Assembly: GCA_029207755.1 (NCBI GenBank)
Contig: JARCOQ010000012.1
Location: 18,463,740-18,527,739, forward strand
DNA from: Chamaea fasciata
Taxonomy: Eukaryota > Chordata > Aves > Passeriformes > Sylviidae
Direction: 5' to 3'
Length of the DNA stretch: 64,000 nucleotides
Both the position numbers and the translations under genes were made by a program. Shown piece after piece: positions 49,983-62,800 of the stretch. The stretch's first letter is position 1. Each line of letters begins with the position of its first letter. Below the pieces are notes generated by a model. That model saw only the letters and a program-made list of their open reading frames with translations. It searched no databases and was not told where the DNA came from.

Positions 49983-52900
49983 GTAACAACCTCTGAAATT
50001 GCCTGACCCATACATAGCCATTTACTAACAGTAGATTACTTCAGAATTTTTCTTCCATTAATTCACTTCGAGACAATATCTGCTGACTTGTGATTTGACA
50101 AAATGTTTTTTATTAAAACACACCATTATGAAATACAAAATTAGGCACTACAGAAAAGATCTCTCAAGGATGCAGTGTTGCAAAATATATTCAGACTTTA
50201 TGCCAGAGGTTCTGTACCTAAACTTCTAGGATATTATAGCTTCTCTGTAAAAATAAAGCACACACTGAATCATTCAGTCTTTCAGCAAGCTCCCCAAGCT
50301 AATCCAGCAGCACTAGGCTGGCAGCTGGGTTCAGCACACCAGCAGGAATCAAGCTTGGTAAAGACCACACTGCCTATCTTTCCCACAGTGTATTTCTTTT
50401 ATTACAAACGTAGCTTGAAAGCCTGGCCTGAAGTGTCTGACAGTCACCAAGGAAATCACTCACATTGCTTCTTCCAGCACTTGCTGTCAACAGATTGGCA
50501 ATTTCCACTTTCCTTAATGGGGAAAAGAAGAAAAAAAAAAAAAAAAAAAGGAAAATTATGTCAAGTAAGAGGCTGGAGTCTCGTTTACAAGCCATATTTG
50601 AATCCATAGCTCTGTTTAAGAGGTACTAGATTGAGACCAGATCAAGCTTACTGTCATTTTAATTATTTCATTTTATTAATGTAACATATTCATCTTATAA
50701 GATTACCAGCCCTGCACCTCATACAAAGCATAGAAGTGAAAATGCACATTTCTCAAATTCCTCTGGGTAAAATTGGCTTGAGAGATTCTCTGGTGAATAT
50801 GCCCTGAAGAATTTCATTTTTGTGAAAGCAAACCAAATACACAAGAAGTTATGGGAAGGGATTTGAGGCCATGCTGCTATGCATTTTCTCAAAGTAAGTG
50901 GAATCTTTATGTTCTGAATAGCAAAAAGTATAGAAAAGCTATCTGAAATTTCACATGATGTGCCTCTGCAAGCTTTAGTTCATTTCAGCTCCACAAAGAA
51001 AGTTTAGAGCATCTTTGAAAAGAGAATCTGAGATTGCATGAAAGGCATAAGCCCAATTCCTGCCAGAAGGCCTTTGTTGCCTTCAGATGAAAAGGAGAAT
51101 CTAAAAGGGGTAAAAAGCAGCAAGGCTGGATTTGCATGAGGAAACAGAGACAGACATTTAAATTCATTCTAAAGAATGATGCAAAACATTTTTATTTCTT
51201 TGTCCCTATGTTTTTGACATCTTCACTTTTTGGATAATTAAATCTTTTTCTACAGAGATTTATGACAGTTTTGTAAATGCTGTCCCTTTTTATGCAAAGA
51301 GAGAAGACAGGAAAAAAGTGAGAGTGTGTGAAGTAGTGGTGTTCTTTTCCATGCCTGTTCCTGATGGTTTTAGTTTTTCTTGAGGCAGAGACACAAAGAA
51401 ATGAAAAATGAGACCAAAACTTTATTCCATGTATTTTTAACAGACACTTATTTTCTCACATTATAGTTCTTGCAGAAGTAAAAAAAAAAAAGTCACTGAT
51501 AACTTTATCCAATATTTTTTTCTTAAATAAAATTTAACAGGAAGAAACTTGCTTTTTTGCAAGCCCATAGTAGTTTTCAACTGGTTTCAGAGGAGCAGCA
51601 GTCACTTCTCAGTCCTTTCAAGGAAAAGTACAGTGAGAAGAGGCAGCAGCGAGTAGAGAGATTAGGAGAGCAGTTTACCATCACTTGTAAAAAACCATCA
51701 TGTGTTGCTGCTTACTCATGAAGGAGCTGATCCAGGACCCACTGAAGTAAATGACAAATTTTCATATTTGAAAAGATAATGCTATACAATCATAGATAAC
51801 TATTGCTTAAGCAGAAGCTGTTCTAATACTGCAAAAAAGGGAGTTTTAAACCCATGTTTCCAGTTCCAATTTTCAGAGTAACAACTCTTCAGACAGTGGA
51901 ATGCAAAGGTTTTAAATATTTTAGTTCTGAATAATGAGTACTGAAACTTAGAGAACTCAGTCAATTGAGTAAAAACATTTTTTCCTTTTTCACCCAATGG
52001 ATCAACTCTAGGACCACGAAAAGATCACCAAATGAGATTGTGTAATGTTTACACATGGAGTGCAGCCTGTATGCACCCTCAAAAACACAAGATAGAAAGT
52101 AGCTCCATAAGAAGTCCACATCTGAAGCAAAAGAGTTGCATCTCAGGTGGAACAAACAGCCAGGTCAGTAAAGGCCTGCAGTGACTTCAGTTTTCTACAG
52201 TCCTGGGGTTTGGGCAGCACCAGAGCAGAGGCAGCCAAACAAGTGATCATGGTGAATTGCCCTATGTAAGCTCACACCAGTCAGTGCTTCAGTGCCAGGA
52301 AATAGCTCTACCCGGCAGAGTGCTGCCTCTGAGGACTGAAAGAGAGGGTCAGATTGTGTCAGAGAACCTTCAGCCAATGCATAACAGAGAGAATGGCTCA
52401 TATATAACCGTGTGCAAGGTACTGAGTGAACCATGGTTATAATGAAATGCTCTGAACAACAATTGCCATAGAAAAGCTATCAGTGAAATCAGACACATTC
52501 ACACATTTCCATCAGCTAAATGAAAGTTCCATTCCTAGCTGACCGTATTCAGCAATCAATTGGCTGTTTGTATGCACTAACTTACAAAATCAGATGATTC
52601 AATTGTCATAGCAACTGTATCCCAAATTTGGACTGTCAGGGTATATGCAAACAATCCATCTCTCAATTCATACAGCCCCTCCTTGGGGGGGTACTACACT
52701 ACTTCTTCACTGGGGTACTAGAAAAACCAGCAAGTGTTATCATGTGTGAATGAAAAAGGCAGATGTGCCCATAAAATGGCAGTGGCAGAAGGGTTCTCAC
52801 TTCAGGTACCACTGGTAGCTCAGACTGACAGAGAGAGGTAACTACACTAGAGCCCTTTGCCTCCTGCATCCCAGGCTTCAGAGGGAGGAAACAGGGAAGA

Positions 52901-55047
52901 GTGACCAAATGGAGAACACCTGTCTATTCTCTCTGCCAGAGCAGATGTGACCCCTCTAGAAGAGCAGTGTAGCTCATGCAGGTGTGTAGATGAACAGAAC
53001 AGTCACCAATCCCCACAGAAGGCTGATTTTCTCTCCCCACATTCCTCAGGTGCAGTGCCACACCACTGCTGCAGCATCTCCTTTAGTTCTCTGCCAGATC
53101 CCAAGTTCTGTGTTGTGCAGAGGAGGGAAGGAAGTGCAGTGACCTGGCAGAGGCAGGGACCAGGAGAGCGAAGTGATGAAAGCTATCTTCTGTGGCAGCA
53201 GCTCCCTGACTCTGAGGTATTCACAGTCAGGTGGGGGTGGAATGGAGACAAGAGTTGTGCTGGGGAGTGCACAGGGAGAGAGGCACCAAAGGCTTCCCTC
53301 CAATGCCAGTACCAAGCTGCAAATGGATCAGAGTCTGGGATATCCGGTTTCTAGCGGTAAGAGTTGTGAGCTGAAGCTAACAGAGCAAATGACCTCCAAA
53401 TCCCACTGCTGCTAAATTGTCTTTCAATGTTCACATGATATAAAGTTTTGTTAGGATCAAGCCTTATGTCCTGTAAGCACCTGAACCTCTCAGGCACACA
53501 CCACGTGAAGCATTAGGTGTCCTCAGTGAGGCATTTCCATTTTAGACTTTCCAGGTGTTCCAGTACCAATTTTCATTGAACTTTGCATGGCCAAGGAGAA
53601 CACGTGAACATCAAATTGCCACTTTACTGATGGAGAAATCGTGAATTCCAAAAGTTTTGGAACATCTTTCAGTGGCCTCCCCATACCTTTAAAAAGTATC
53701 AAGCTTACTAAAACTCAATACTAGCACTTTGACTCCTCCTACCTGGGTTGCACCTCAAGCCCTGGATACCATCTAATGTCACCTGAATCCTGGAAACAGT
53801 CAGCACTCTGTTTTTGAGCAGAACCATTTCTTCCTCAGTCTTACTGATAGGAAAGTCAATTCAACTCACTATTCTCATGCAACCATGTTGTTCTACCCAT
53901 CAGTCACAAAAATCTGGCTGAAGAAGTGCAAGTGAGCTCCTTTAACAAGAAACAGAAAGCCTTCCACAAAGAAGCAGAATAGAGCCAGTGAGAAATGACA
54001 AACAGCAAATCCCCAGTGCCCTTCAAGGGCTCAGTAATAAAGAGCCTGGCAAAGAGCTCAGCCACTTACTCTGAACTTCCCAAGAACTGCTTCTTTCTCA
54101 CAGGGCACGAATCCAAGTCTATCCAATTATCACACTTCCTGCACCAAGTTTTGTAGATGTTGCAGGTGTTAACCTTTTATTTTAATGTTCCAAATTGACC
54201 TCTTATACTAAGACTTGTCAGTGACCAACTATGAGAACAGGAGAAAGGGAAACTCTATCAGTTCCAGTTAATTGATTGTAACATAATAATATGCAACATT
54301 TGGATACACATCTGTGCTATTTGATCTACAGTCAATCTATCAAAGCAGTGAACTTCAGCACTCAGAGGCATGTCTGTGTTGATCTACTTTTTCAATTTTG
54401 CCTGCAGCCTCCTCTCTTTCCATTTGCACTTTATTTCCCAAAGAAACATCTCTGCAGAGCGACATGAAAGCAGTCCAAAATTCCACCTGTATTATTTTGT
54501 ATCCCCTCCAATAGAAAGACCAGTGAAGCTTTCATGTCCAACTTGCACAATGTCTTGAAACATTTCTGGGTTCTGGATGAGCTATTCTAACTAGCTTCAT
54601 GGAGTCAAATTACGTGAAGTGCTTGCTTGCAATCCATTGAAATTCTTCCAGTTACCTGAATAGTTCTACAGGCTACTAAATATAAATGCAGTGCTAGATT
54701 TTAAACTTTAGCTTTTACTTTTTAATAAATCTGGAGAAGTGTAATGTCCTTGCCAAAGTCATGCTACTAAGGCAATATGCAAATATTAAATATGAGAATG
54801 AAGAATAACGGAAAGGTATTAAGTAGAAATTGGAAGTAACTGCTGACAGTGCCTGAAAGCTAATGATGTTAATTAACAGTATTCCCAGGGATAGGTCCAA
54901 AGAAAGCATAGGAAGTGCAACAGCACAGACTTGACTTTTCTGGTTTTCTTATAGAATTCTTATCGAATATAAATGAAGTCAGAAAATGGCAAGTTTTAAT
55001 TAGTATGGATAGACAGCAAAGAAGACAAAGTAAACAAGCAGTTGTAC
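49983..55047. other. Non-coding stretch, no gene recognised
   Basis: AT-rich with an A-run at about 50530-50549. A GC-richer stretch at 52900-53400 has overlapping frames on both strands, but no splice-bounded or family-like unit. A weak MIR-like string occurs near 53620-53660 and is too short to call. Confidence 0.55.
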
Positions 55048-55125
55048 CTTCCTCATAATAAATTCACAGACAGCTCCTCCTATTCTTCCCATGGAGCCTC
55101 CGATATAAATGTGCCGTGCCCCTTC
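55048..55125 (-). CDS. Candidate internal coding exon, protein unknown
   Basis: On the minus strand a pyrimidine-biased tract ends at ATACAG (acceptor AG at 55126-55127), followed by 78 open bases and a donor AAG|GTACAA. The segment is exactly 26 codons, phase 0 at both ends, and reads as glycine-rich protein with the core IYIGGSMGRIGGAV and a following CEF. It holds two CpGs in an otherwise CpG-poor region, which is more typical of exons here. I do not recognise the family. The IYIGG string recalls a beta-strand of laminin-G-like domains, but it is too short to decide. No neighbouring exon was found, so it could be a lone exon of a large gene on the minus strand, an exonised fragment, or chance. 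Confidence 0.35.
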
Positions 55126-55775
55126 CTGTATCATGGAAATAGAGCAAGCGTAAGTTGCATCATGAGTTAGTCAAGAAGATGGATTCAGTTCATATTAGAA
55201 TATAAGACCATTCTGAAAAAAACACAATAGTATGTGTCTTTCTCACAGAGTTCAAACAGGTATCTACCTGTTTTATTAGTATGTTGCAAATCAGAGAAGT
55301 ATCAGGGTTTCCAAATCCCAGTTAATAAAAGAATCTTTTCCTCAGTCTGCTTATAATCTCAACAATAGAGGACAGTTAACAGCCCCACTGCAATCTCTGG
55401 ATGTAAATTTATAATTATCTGGACAAAAGTAACACCACAGATTCAGACAATACTCAGTTACCAATGTCAGCTGTGTAGGTAGTGGGACTTTCCAGAATGA
55501 CACAGCAACACTTTATTTGGGTTCTGATTCAAAACAAATCTATTCCTTTGAAATCCTACCATTTCTGTTTCTGTTTCTCTCCTGCTTTCACTTTGATGAA
55601 TAAAAAAATTTGCAAGGCAACTCATATCAAAACAATTATTTCTCACATGAAGCTGTTTTTAGAATAATAAAAAAAAAACCAGCTTCAAGAGATGGTATTT
55701 CTGACTAGTATACAATACAAAAATATGTACAGAAAACAGGCATGAGACAAGAGGTACAAAGCCTTTATGAAGGCG
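55126..55775. other. Non-coding stretch, no gene recognised
   Basis: AT-rich sequence between the exon-like segment and the LTR. Confidence 0.55.
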
Positions 55776-57235
55776 TGTGTTGGTTTCGACTGGCCTGGCT
55801 CTTGGTAGCAGGGGGGCCACGGAGGTGACTTTTGTGAGAAGCTGCTGGAAGCTTCCACCATGTCCAGCAGAGCCGTTCCCTGATGGTTCTGAAGATGGAC
55901 AAGCTGCTGGCCTAGGCTGCGCCAATGAGAGAGGTTGGTTACACCTCTGTGATAGCAGATTTAAGAAGAAAATCAAAACAAAGTGGGGGCACAGTTTGAA
56001 TTCCAGCTAGAGAAGAGGAGGAGGTGAGAACATGTGAGGGGAAAACAACATGGAGACACCAAGGTCAGTGGAGAAGGAGGGGCAGGAGAGGCTCCAGGCA
56101 CCGGAACCAAGAATCCTCTGCAGATTCATGACCTGGTGATGACCATGGTGAGGCAGCTGTGCCCCTGCAGCCCATGGGGATCCACAGGGGATGCAGAGAT
56201 CCACTCACAGCCCATGGGGATCCACGGGGGATGCAGAGATCCACTCACAGCCCGTGGGGATCCATGGGGGATGCAGAGATCCACCCACAGCCCGTGGGGA
56301 TCCATGGGGATGCAGTGATCCACTCACAGCCCATGGGGATCCATGGGGGATGCAGAGATCCACCCACAGCCCGTGGGGATCCATGGGGGATGCAGAGATC
56401 CACCCACAGCCCATGGGGATCCATGGGGGATGCAGAGATCCACCCACAGCCCATGGGGATCCAAGGGGGATGCAGAGATCCACCCACAGCCCATGGGGAT
56501 CCATGGGGGATGCAGAGATCCACCCACAGCCCGTGGGGATCCACGAGGGATGCAGAGATCCACCCACAGCCCATGGGGATCCACGGGGGATGCAGAGATC
56601 CACCCACAGCCCCTGGGGAGGTGCCCAGGCCGGAGCAGGTGATGCCTGGAGGAGGCTGTGATCCAGTGGGAGACCCAGTGGAGAGAGGGCCCTGCTCCCA
56701 GGCTGGAGCAGCCTGTCCTTGCAGGACTGCACCCCACGGAACAGTGCCCCACGCTGCAGCAGTCGGGGAGGGACTCGCACTGCAGCAGGGGCAGTGCAGC
56801 TGCTGCTCGTGAGAGTGGAGCCATGCTGGAGACGTTCTCAGAACTGTCTCCTGTGGGAGGCACCTCAAGGTCTCACAGGGGAAGGACTCCTCTCCCGGAG
56901 CCGCAGAAGAAGATCTCAGGTGATGAATGGACCAAACCCCTGCCCTGTCTCCCTGAGCTGCTGGTGGGAAGGAAGGAGGTGTTGCGGGGAAAAAAAGGTG
57001 TTTTAAGGGCTTACTTTACTTCTCATTATCCTCCTCTGACTTTGTTGTTAATAAAATTCACTTTCCATCTCTAAATTGAGCCTTTTTTGCCCTTGGAGTG
57101 TTTTCTCCCAGTCCTAATCTCAATTCATGAACTTTTCATTTATTTTTTCCATTCTCCTCTCCCCAGCTGTGGTAGGGGAGCACGAGTGAATGACTTTTGT
57201 GGGTGCTTGGCATTTGGTCAGTGTCAAACAAGACA
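55776..57235 (+). mobile_element. Long solo LTR (about 1.46 kb), common bird ERV family
   Basis: It starts TGTGTTGGTTTCGACTGG and follows a family I know well from bird genomes: 'CTTTTGTGAGAAGCTGCTGG', 'GCCAATGAGAG', a degraded TATA region (GATTTAAGAAG near 55960), 'GAGAACATGTGAGG', 'CACCAAGGTCAGTG', repeated 'CAGCCCATGGGGATCCA', 'TTACTTCTCATTATCCTC', AATAAA at 57050-57055, and a terminal 'CTCCCCAGCTGTGGTAGGGG'. The right end is near GTCAAACAAGACA. No target duplication is evident (left flank AGGCG). It is longer than usual because of the 40-bp array at 56168-56614. Frames of up to 217 codons within it come from that array. No gag, pol or env follows. Confidence 0.85.
56168..56614. repeat. 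40-bp minisatellite, about 11 copies, inside the LTR
   Basis: The unit CAGCCCATGGGGATCCA...GCAGAGATCCACCCA starts at 56168 and recurs every 40 bp (one unit is 39 bp) until about 56607, where it diverges. Units differ mainly at CAT/CGT and at CACTCA/CACCCA. As 40 is not a multiple of three, each frame cycles through the unit every 120 bases, and all three frames on each strand are open (156-217 codons). The unit corresponds to a motif normally present one or a few times in this LTR family. Confidence 0.95.
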
Positions 57236-60200
57236 GGAGGAAACAACAGCAGGAAGACAGCCTGGTTATTTAGTCCGAGAAACGTTGTGTAGGCATAGAC
57301 ACCATCCTCAGGTGGAAACCATATCTACAAACAGCAGGTACCAGCTGCACACGCTGATCTTTTACTCCAACATTCCCTTCCTGGAAAAGCCAAGGCCAGC
57401 CATGTGTGAAGGGTGGCTTAAGTTAAGCTGCCGAGAGGGACACAACACCTTGGCTACAAGGGAGTTTATGAGGGATCAGGAGGGAAGCAGTGACACCTTG
57501 GCAGAAGCTGTGACTCAGGACTGTGCTTCAGAACAACTTTATGTAGGTTCACTGGTTCCAGCATATGGGATCAGCTACTGGTGCGACAAATCAACTGGGA
57601 ATACCAACTTCTCTGACAGCATGAAAGTCCTCAAGAGGCATATATTAAAAGTCACCTAATGTGTGTACTGATCTGTGCCTTGGCTCCCCGATTTGTAATT
57701 TTTTCTTGTTCAAACTGATGGATGAACTGAATGTTTTTAATTATTTCCAGGCTATGCCCTTCAGAATTGCATTGCTTTCCCTGCATACAGTACTTCTGTC
57801 CAGAGACTCCCTTGCTTCATTAAGATGGAAAGTCATTTCAGTTACAAAAAGCCAGAGTAATCGTGTTTTAATCAACTGAAGTGCACACAAGCTGCTACCA
57901 TCCTAAGTACCCCACGACACTAATGCAGCAGCACAAGGCTGTGTTGCATGCTGCCTGTGGGATGGAGGAACCCCAGATTTGCCTGCTTTAGAAATGACAC
58001 CCACAGTTTCACTTAGATCCAATGTCTGCATCTCTGAAGCTGACATGGACGGAAAAGGCACAAGAACAATGGAAAGTAGTGGTGCGTTAGCACAATACCA
58101 GCACAGGACAGGGGACAATGAGGCTCTCTTTTTGGGAAGTGTGCTACTTCACCACAACAACTGCTTAAGAATAAGCCATCAGTCAGAGTTCAAAATTCCT
58201 CAAACAGATTGCACTTAAACTGTTAGAAATTGTATGCTTGACAACGGTAGGATTTAAACAAAAAGCTGAGAATTCAGGACAAACGTGTTACCTGAGTTAC
58301 AAAGGAACTCACACATGAAAGAAAGCTCAAAGAGACTAAAAAACCCCGACCCTCAGCAGCTTGGCAAACTTCTTATGTCTTCCAAAACTAGGGGGAAAAA
58401 AGAAGCTCTTTGCTCAAAGGGCTATAATTAACTACTTAGAGCTCCAAAGGCCTAGTTTGGAGTCTGGGAAACAGCCACAGAAAGATTCCATTATTTCCCC
58501 CAGCGCAAAGGAAATAACCACCAAACCTGTCTGGCAAGGGCTGGACGTGCACCTTTGAAGCCAAGCATTCTCTGTCAGAGTTTGCCCACGTGTGGGAAGT
58601 GACACCACACACTTGCAGCTTCACTGGGGACTCAGAGGGATCAGATTATGCAGTTTCACTTGACAGGTTTGCTTCTTTCCTGATGCACAATTTAAGATGT
58701 GCCACTGCTTTGCTAAGCCTTCTTTACTTGGCCTCATTAATTCCATCTGTATTAAAACAAGATACTGTGTGCAGTTTAGATGGAACTCTTGAAGGCATTT
58801 TTCCAAATCAAACTGTAAGTTTATGTTAGGAAAAGGATTCACAGCACATAGTTAAAAACAGGCACACATTAAAAGTCTGTTCTAATTAGGCCTTAATTTT
58901 TGTAGAAATTCTTTTATTTTAGAGGTTTATATATTTCAAAAGTATTCCAGATGTGTATACTACACCTATATTTTATATAGATGTAAAACCAAATAATTTA
59001 CTATGGTAGCAATCTTTAACTAAATTTCTTTACTGAGTAATTTAATTCAAATACGCAAACAATTACCAGAGTAAGTTAGAATCAGATATGGGTAGGTCTT
59101 CTATACTGTATGAGCTCAGTTTAAATTTAGAAGGGAAAAAAAAAAAAAAAAAACCAAGCTATCTTAATTTTCTGATCAGTATTTTTGAGAAAATCTTCTT
59201 CCAGCTAATTTTTTTCATCCTTATCGGAATTCTGAGTACTACGCCATGAATCATTCTGCAATTAAGTACACATTGTTGTCTCAGAAAAGACCTAAGACTG
59301 GGGTGTATGTGGACAGGACACTTGACAGAAATGTTTCTGAAATGCCGTAACAGCCGTTCCAGAGTAATTTCACAAATCTGTTTGGATGAAGCAAACAAGA
59401 GCACTCTGTGCACAGAAGCCCTGTAAGGGATGAGTTTCAGACGCAGAATTATCATTTTTATTTTAAAATATTTCAGCTGTAGTTGAGTCTCAATGCAGAG
59501 CAAAACACCAGAGGCAAACCAAAATTAGGTCTTGAAGCAGAGACAGAGGAGAAGGCAGAATGGTAAAACTATACAGTATTACACAAGGAAGATGAAGGCC
59601 ATTTTATTGTGCTGGTAGTAGCATTTGGAAAAGAAAATAAAAAAAGAATAGCTCACAGTGGGTTTCACTGTGTGGTAGGACTGGACCAAACACAGGCCAG
59701 GCTCAAGCCTGGAAAATCATGGTCACACAAGTGAGAGAGAAAAGAACACCATGAAAACCACCATAAACAATCTGTAATGGAGAGGATGAGTCTGTCTCTG
59801 CTATTCCCTCTGTGTTGGGGCACCAGTGAGATGCTGGTCATCATCACCTCTGGCACCTTAGAGTTATTGATCACTTCCTTTAACTGCCAGACACCAGTGG
59901 TTTATTTATGACCAAAAATATTACCCTTTTGGCAATAACATCAAAGACCTGGTAAAAATATGGATAGGAAAGGTGTAGTATAACAATAAATTTAGATTTT
60001 GATTAGTAGAATAGATCTGTGCAATATAACTTCCCTGACTTCACTGCACTTAAGAGGTTTTTATCATGTAGATTTAAATCTAAAGTGACAGACTGTATCA
60101 CGAGAAAGACAACTAAGGAAGCCAAATTTAGATGTCACAAATTCAGAAAACATCAAAGAGATTGGCAAGTGCTTCACCAAACATTTATATAAAGCAGGAA

Positions 60201-62111
60201 TTATTGTTCTGATTACATCTTAAAGCCAGTAAATGAATTACCATCTTTTTAAATGGCTACTCATCCTCTCCTAACTTTTTTTTTTTCAAAGCAAAGCATA
60301 TCAGTACAAAATATTAATCTCTTGAGTAAGTTATCTTTAGGAAACACTACTACAAAAACATAATCACGATTAACCACAAAATAGGTAGGTTTCATACCTG
60401 CCCTTTGCACTTTTGTGGGATTTTATTAATAATTGTTAGTTGGGGCACAAATTTAAGATGCAATTACACAAAGTATGTGGGTTTGCTACAAGGTACCAGA
60501 GCTTGCTTTAAGTCAGAGCAAATGACCACAACTGAAGAAAACTAACTCTAAGTTACATTATAATTTGGACACAAGAAATGCTCCGATATTTGTAACTGAT
60601 TCCATCTGAAGTACTTCCCCAGTTTTTTGATAAGTGACCAAAAGTCTTCCCTCACCTATTTAAGTTTTCAACTGTAAGAAGCTCAAAATACTTTTGAAAA
60701 GGGAACACATCTTCCCCATCTTACGAGTTAAGTAACTACTCCAAGTAGCTGTATTAATGATGCCTTACAGCAAAGGCCAAGCTGCTCAAATAGCTTAAAA
60801 TTAGGCCCTTAGGGTTAGCAAAAAAGAAGCAGTTACATTTACTGACAAATAAAACATTTTCATGGTTCAAACAGATCACTCATGCCTTAGTATCAGTTGT
60901 TTCAAAGTGCTGGTGCTCAGGTTTTGCTGGGGTTTTTGGACAGCAGGTTCCTGCCCTGGCTTGCTCTGTAACACACAACAGTAGAATAAATGTGGTTCTG
61001 TGACTGATCACATGAGGAACTGGACAACAGCTCAGGAGCGTCTCCTAAAGCCTAAAGGTGCAGAAGAATCAGCCTCAGGTCTCCAGAACCCACACAGGAA
61101 TGCTACAGACAAGCTCTATTTCTCTTTAGTAGAGTCCTTCTGACTTTAATTTGCAGCTAAACATTTTTGAGAAGCAGCTAGGAGAAGGCTTAAGACTCTT
61201 TCTGTAAGGTGTCTAGAACTTATTTCTGATGAAGTAAAAATAAACACTCTTTACTTTTAATAGGCACAGGATCACAATATCCCACACAATCTTGAGTTCA
61301 TGGCTAACAAATTGCAGTAGTGGAGTTAAAGATCAAACCAAAAGCATCATGAACAGTGTTAGAGAAGCTCTTGGAGCATAGAAATAACCAGAGCAATTTG
61401 ATTTGGAGTCTACTACGAATATCAGTTTGTAGATGTGATTTCAAAAATAAAGCATGACTGATGATCTAAGCTGGACTTGCCACCCTAACTGCAGTAAGTC
61501 ATAATGTGAACCATCATGCAAGGTGTTTCTGAGAGCTTTCCTGCTACTCTGAAAATCAACCTAATGGGTCTGAGCTTTCATTGAATGATTTGCAAGACCT
61601 TTAACTGTAATTGTCTTTGTCCAAAAGGCTGTGGATTCATCATGCAGGCTTATTAAACTGAAGTCTTCAAGCAACATTGACAATGATGACAACAGTTCTA
61701 CCAGTAGAAAAGTCCCAAACAAATGTCATAATTCCATAGCATTTCCATTATCCATTCCTGTATTATGAAGTTATAGCAAAGGTTATGCTCATGAAAGAAA
61801 CCCCACACATCAGCTAAAGCTACTGTCTAGGTTTTTCACATCTTCATTATTCTATTTTCAGGTAAATATCACTGTAGAAGTCAGAAGATCAGAGAAAATA
61901 TGGTTCTGTATTGTTTGCCTCTCCAAAAGTGTGCAAATATTATCTCACTTACACACAACACCACTGCGTGTTGCCTTTACAGCAGAGTACTCCATGCAAG
62001 CTGCTGTTATGATTAAGTACTGTCCTATCCAAAGTTCCAGGGCAGAAGCCATATAGCTTTGGGTAAATACACAAAGGACAGGGGTTTTTTGGTTTTTTTA
62101 GATCTCTAACC
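57236..62111. other. Non-coding stretch, no gene recognised
   Basis: A plus-strand frame continuing out of the LTR (57087-57659) has no recognisable domain. An A-run lies at 59137-59153. A weak, short antisense-MIR-like string occurs near 60705-60765. Otherwise AT-rich sequence. Confidence 0.55.
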
Positions 62112-62250
62112 TGGAATCACAATCTTCAGCTGATCCTTGTTCTGCTACTGGCCTTTTAACTGAGGTTAAACAATCACTTTTGTTCATCTCAGTTTCCCCA
62201 TCTGTAAAATGGTGAAAGTCATAGAGTCTTTCACTCCATTTCACAATTTT
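62112..62250 (+). mobile_element. MIR-type SINE fragment
   Basis: The string 'CATCTCAGTTTCCCCATCTG' followed by TAAAATGG is the hallmark of the MIR core region. It is preceded by a degraded 'TTTTAACTGAGGTTAAACAA' part and followed by 'GTGAAAGTCATAGAG'. Plus strand, ancient and diverged, with approximate ends. The best preserved of the three MIR copies in the window. Confidence 0.75.
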
Positions 62251-62428
62251 TATGACATCTATATATAAAGAGGCCTTTCAAGGATTATTGTTACTATGAA
62301 TATTAATTATGATTCACCACTGGTCTATTTGTCATTGCATTAACAACACTTGTTCTATCAGTCTAGAAGAAAAAAAAACTAATGTTTTTTATTTCTAAAT
62401 AATTACTTTACTTTCTTTCTTTGTTTAG
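62251..62428. other. Short AT-rich spacer ending in a pyrimidine tract
   Basis: Contains an A-run near 62371-62378 and a strong polypyrimidine tract at 62406-62426 directly ahead of the exon-like segment at 62429. Confidence 0.5.
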
Positions 62429-62466
62429 GGATAAAATATAACATGGGATTCCAGCAACCAAAAAAA
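62429..62466 (+). other. Candidate 38-bp exon with strong splice sites
   Basis: The tract TACTTTCTTTCTTTGTTTAG ends at 62428 and is a near-ideal acceptor. After 38 bases comes AAA|GTAAGTTT, a near-consensus donor. One frame is open through the segment (IKYNMGFQQPKK, two leading bases, phase 0 at the end). The length is in the micro-exon range. It could be a coding micro-exon, an exon of a long non-coding RNA, or an unused cryptic exon. I recognise no protein for it. Confidence 0.35.
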
Positions 62467-62800
62467 GTAAGTTTTCAGAAGTACTTAAAGAAAATAGTAC
62501 CCATATTCTGAGTGTGGAGTACAGACAGAGACGGCTCAGATAAGGCCACTACACCGGAGATGAAGCACTGAAAAGGAAAGATGCATCAAAAGCTTAGCCA
62601 TGAAAATGCAAATTTTCCTTTAAAAATAGGAATTTGATAAGCTATGCAACTTCAGTTTTATGAGTTTTTTCCTAGACTGGATATTGCTAAAAGATACTGT
62701 AAACTTTGCATATATTAATATTCTGTATGAAATCGCACCGATCAAATGAATGCCTTGAGAGGTACTTAAAAACAGGCTGAAGCGAAATTCTGGTGAAATT
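62467..62800. other. Short non-coding stretch, nothing recognised
   Basis: AT-rich sequence between the exon-like segment and the GC-rich patch. Confidence 0.5.

Noticed and set aside
56159..56868. Six overlapping open frames of 99-217 codons
   Set aside because: All arise from the 40-bp tandem array inside an LTR. The peptides are the same unit read in different phases.
57087..57659. 190-codon plus-strand frame leaving the LTR
   Set aside because: It starts inside U5 of the LTR and runs into unique sequence. No retroviral or cellular motif was seen.
60705..60765. Antisense MIR-like string
   Set aside because: Only about 30 bases resemble the MIR core, which is not enough to separate it from chance.
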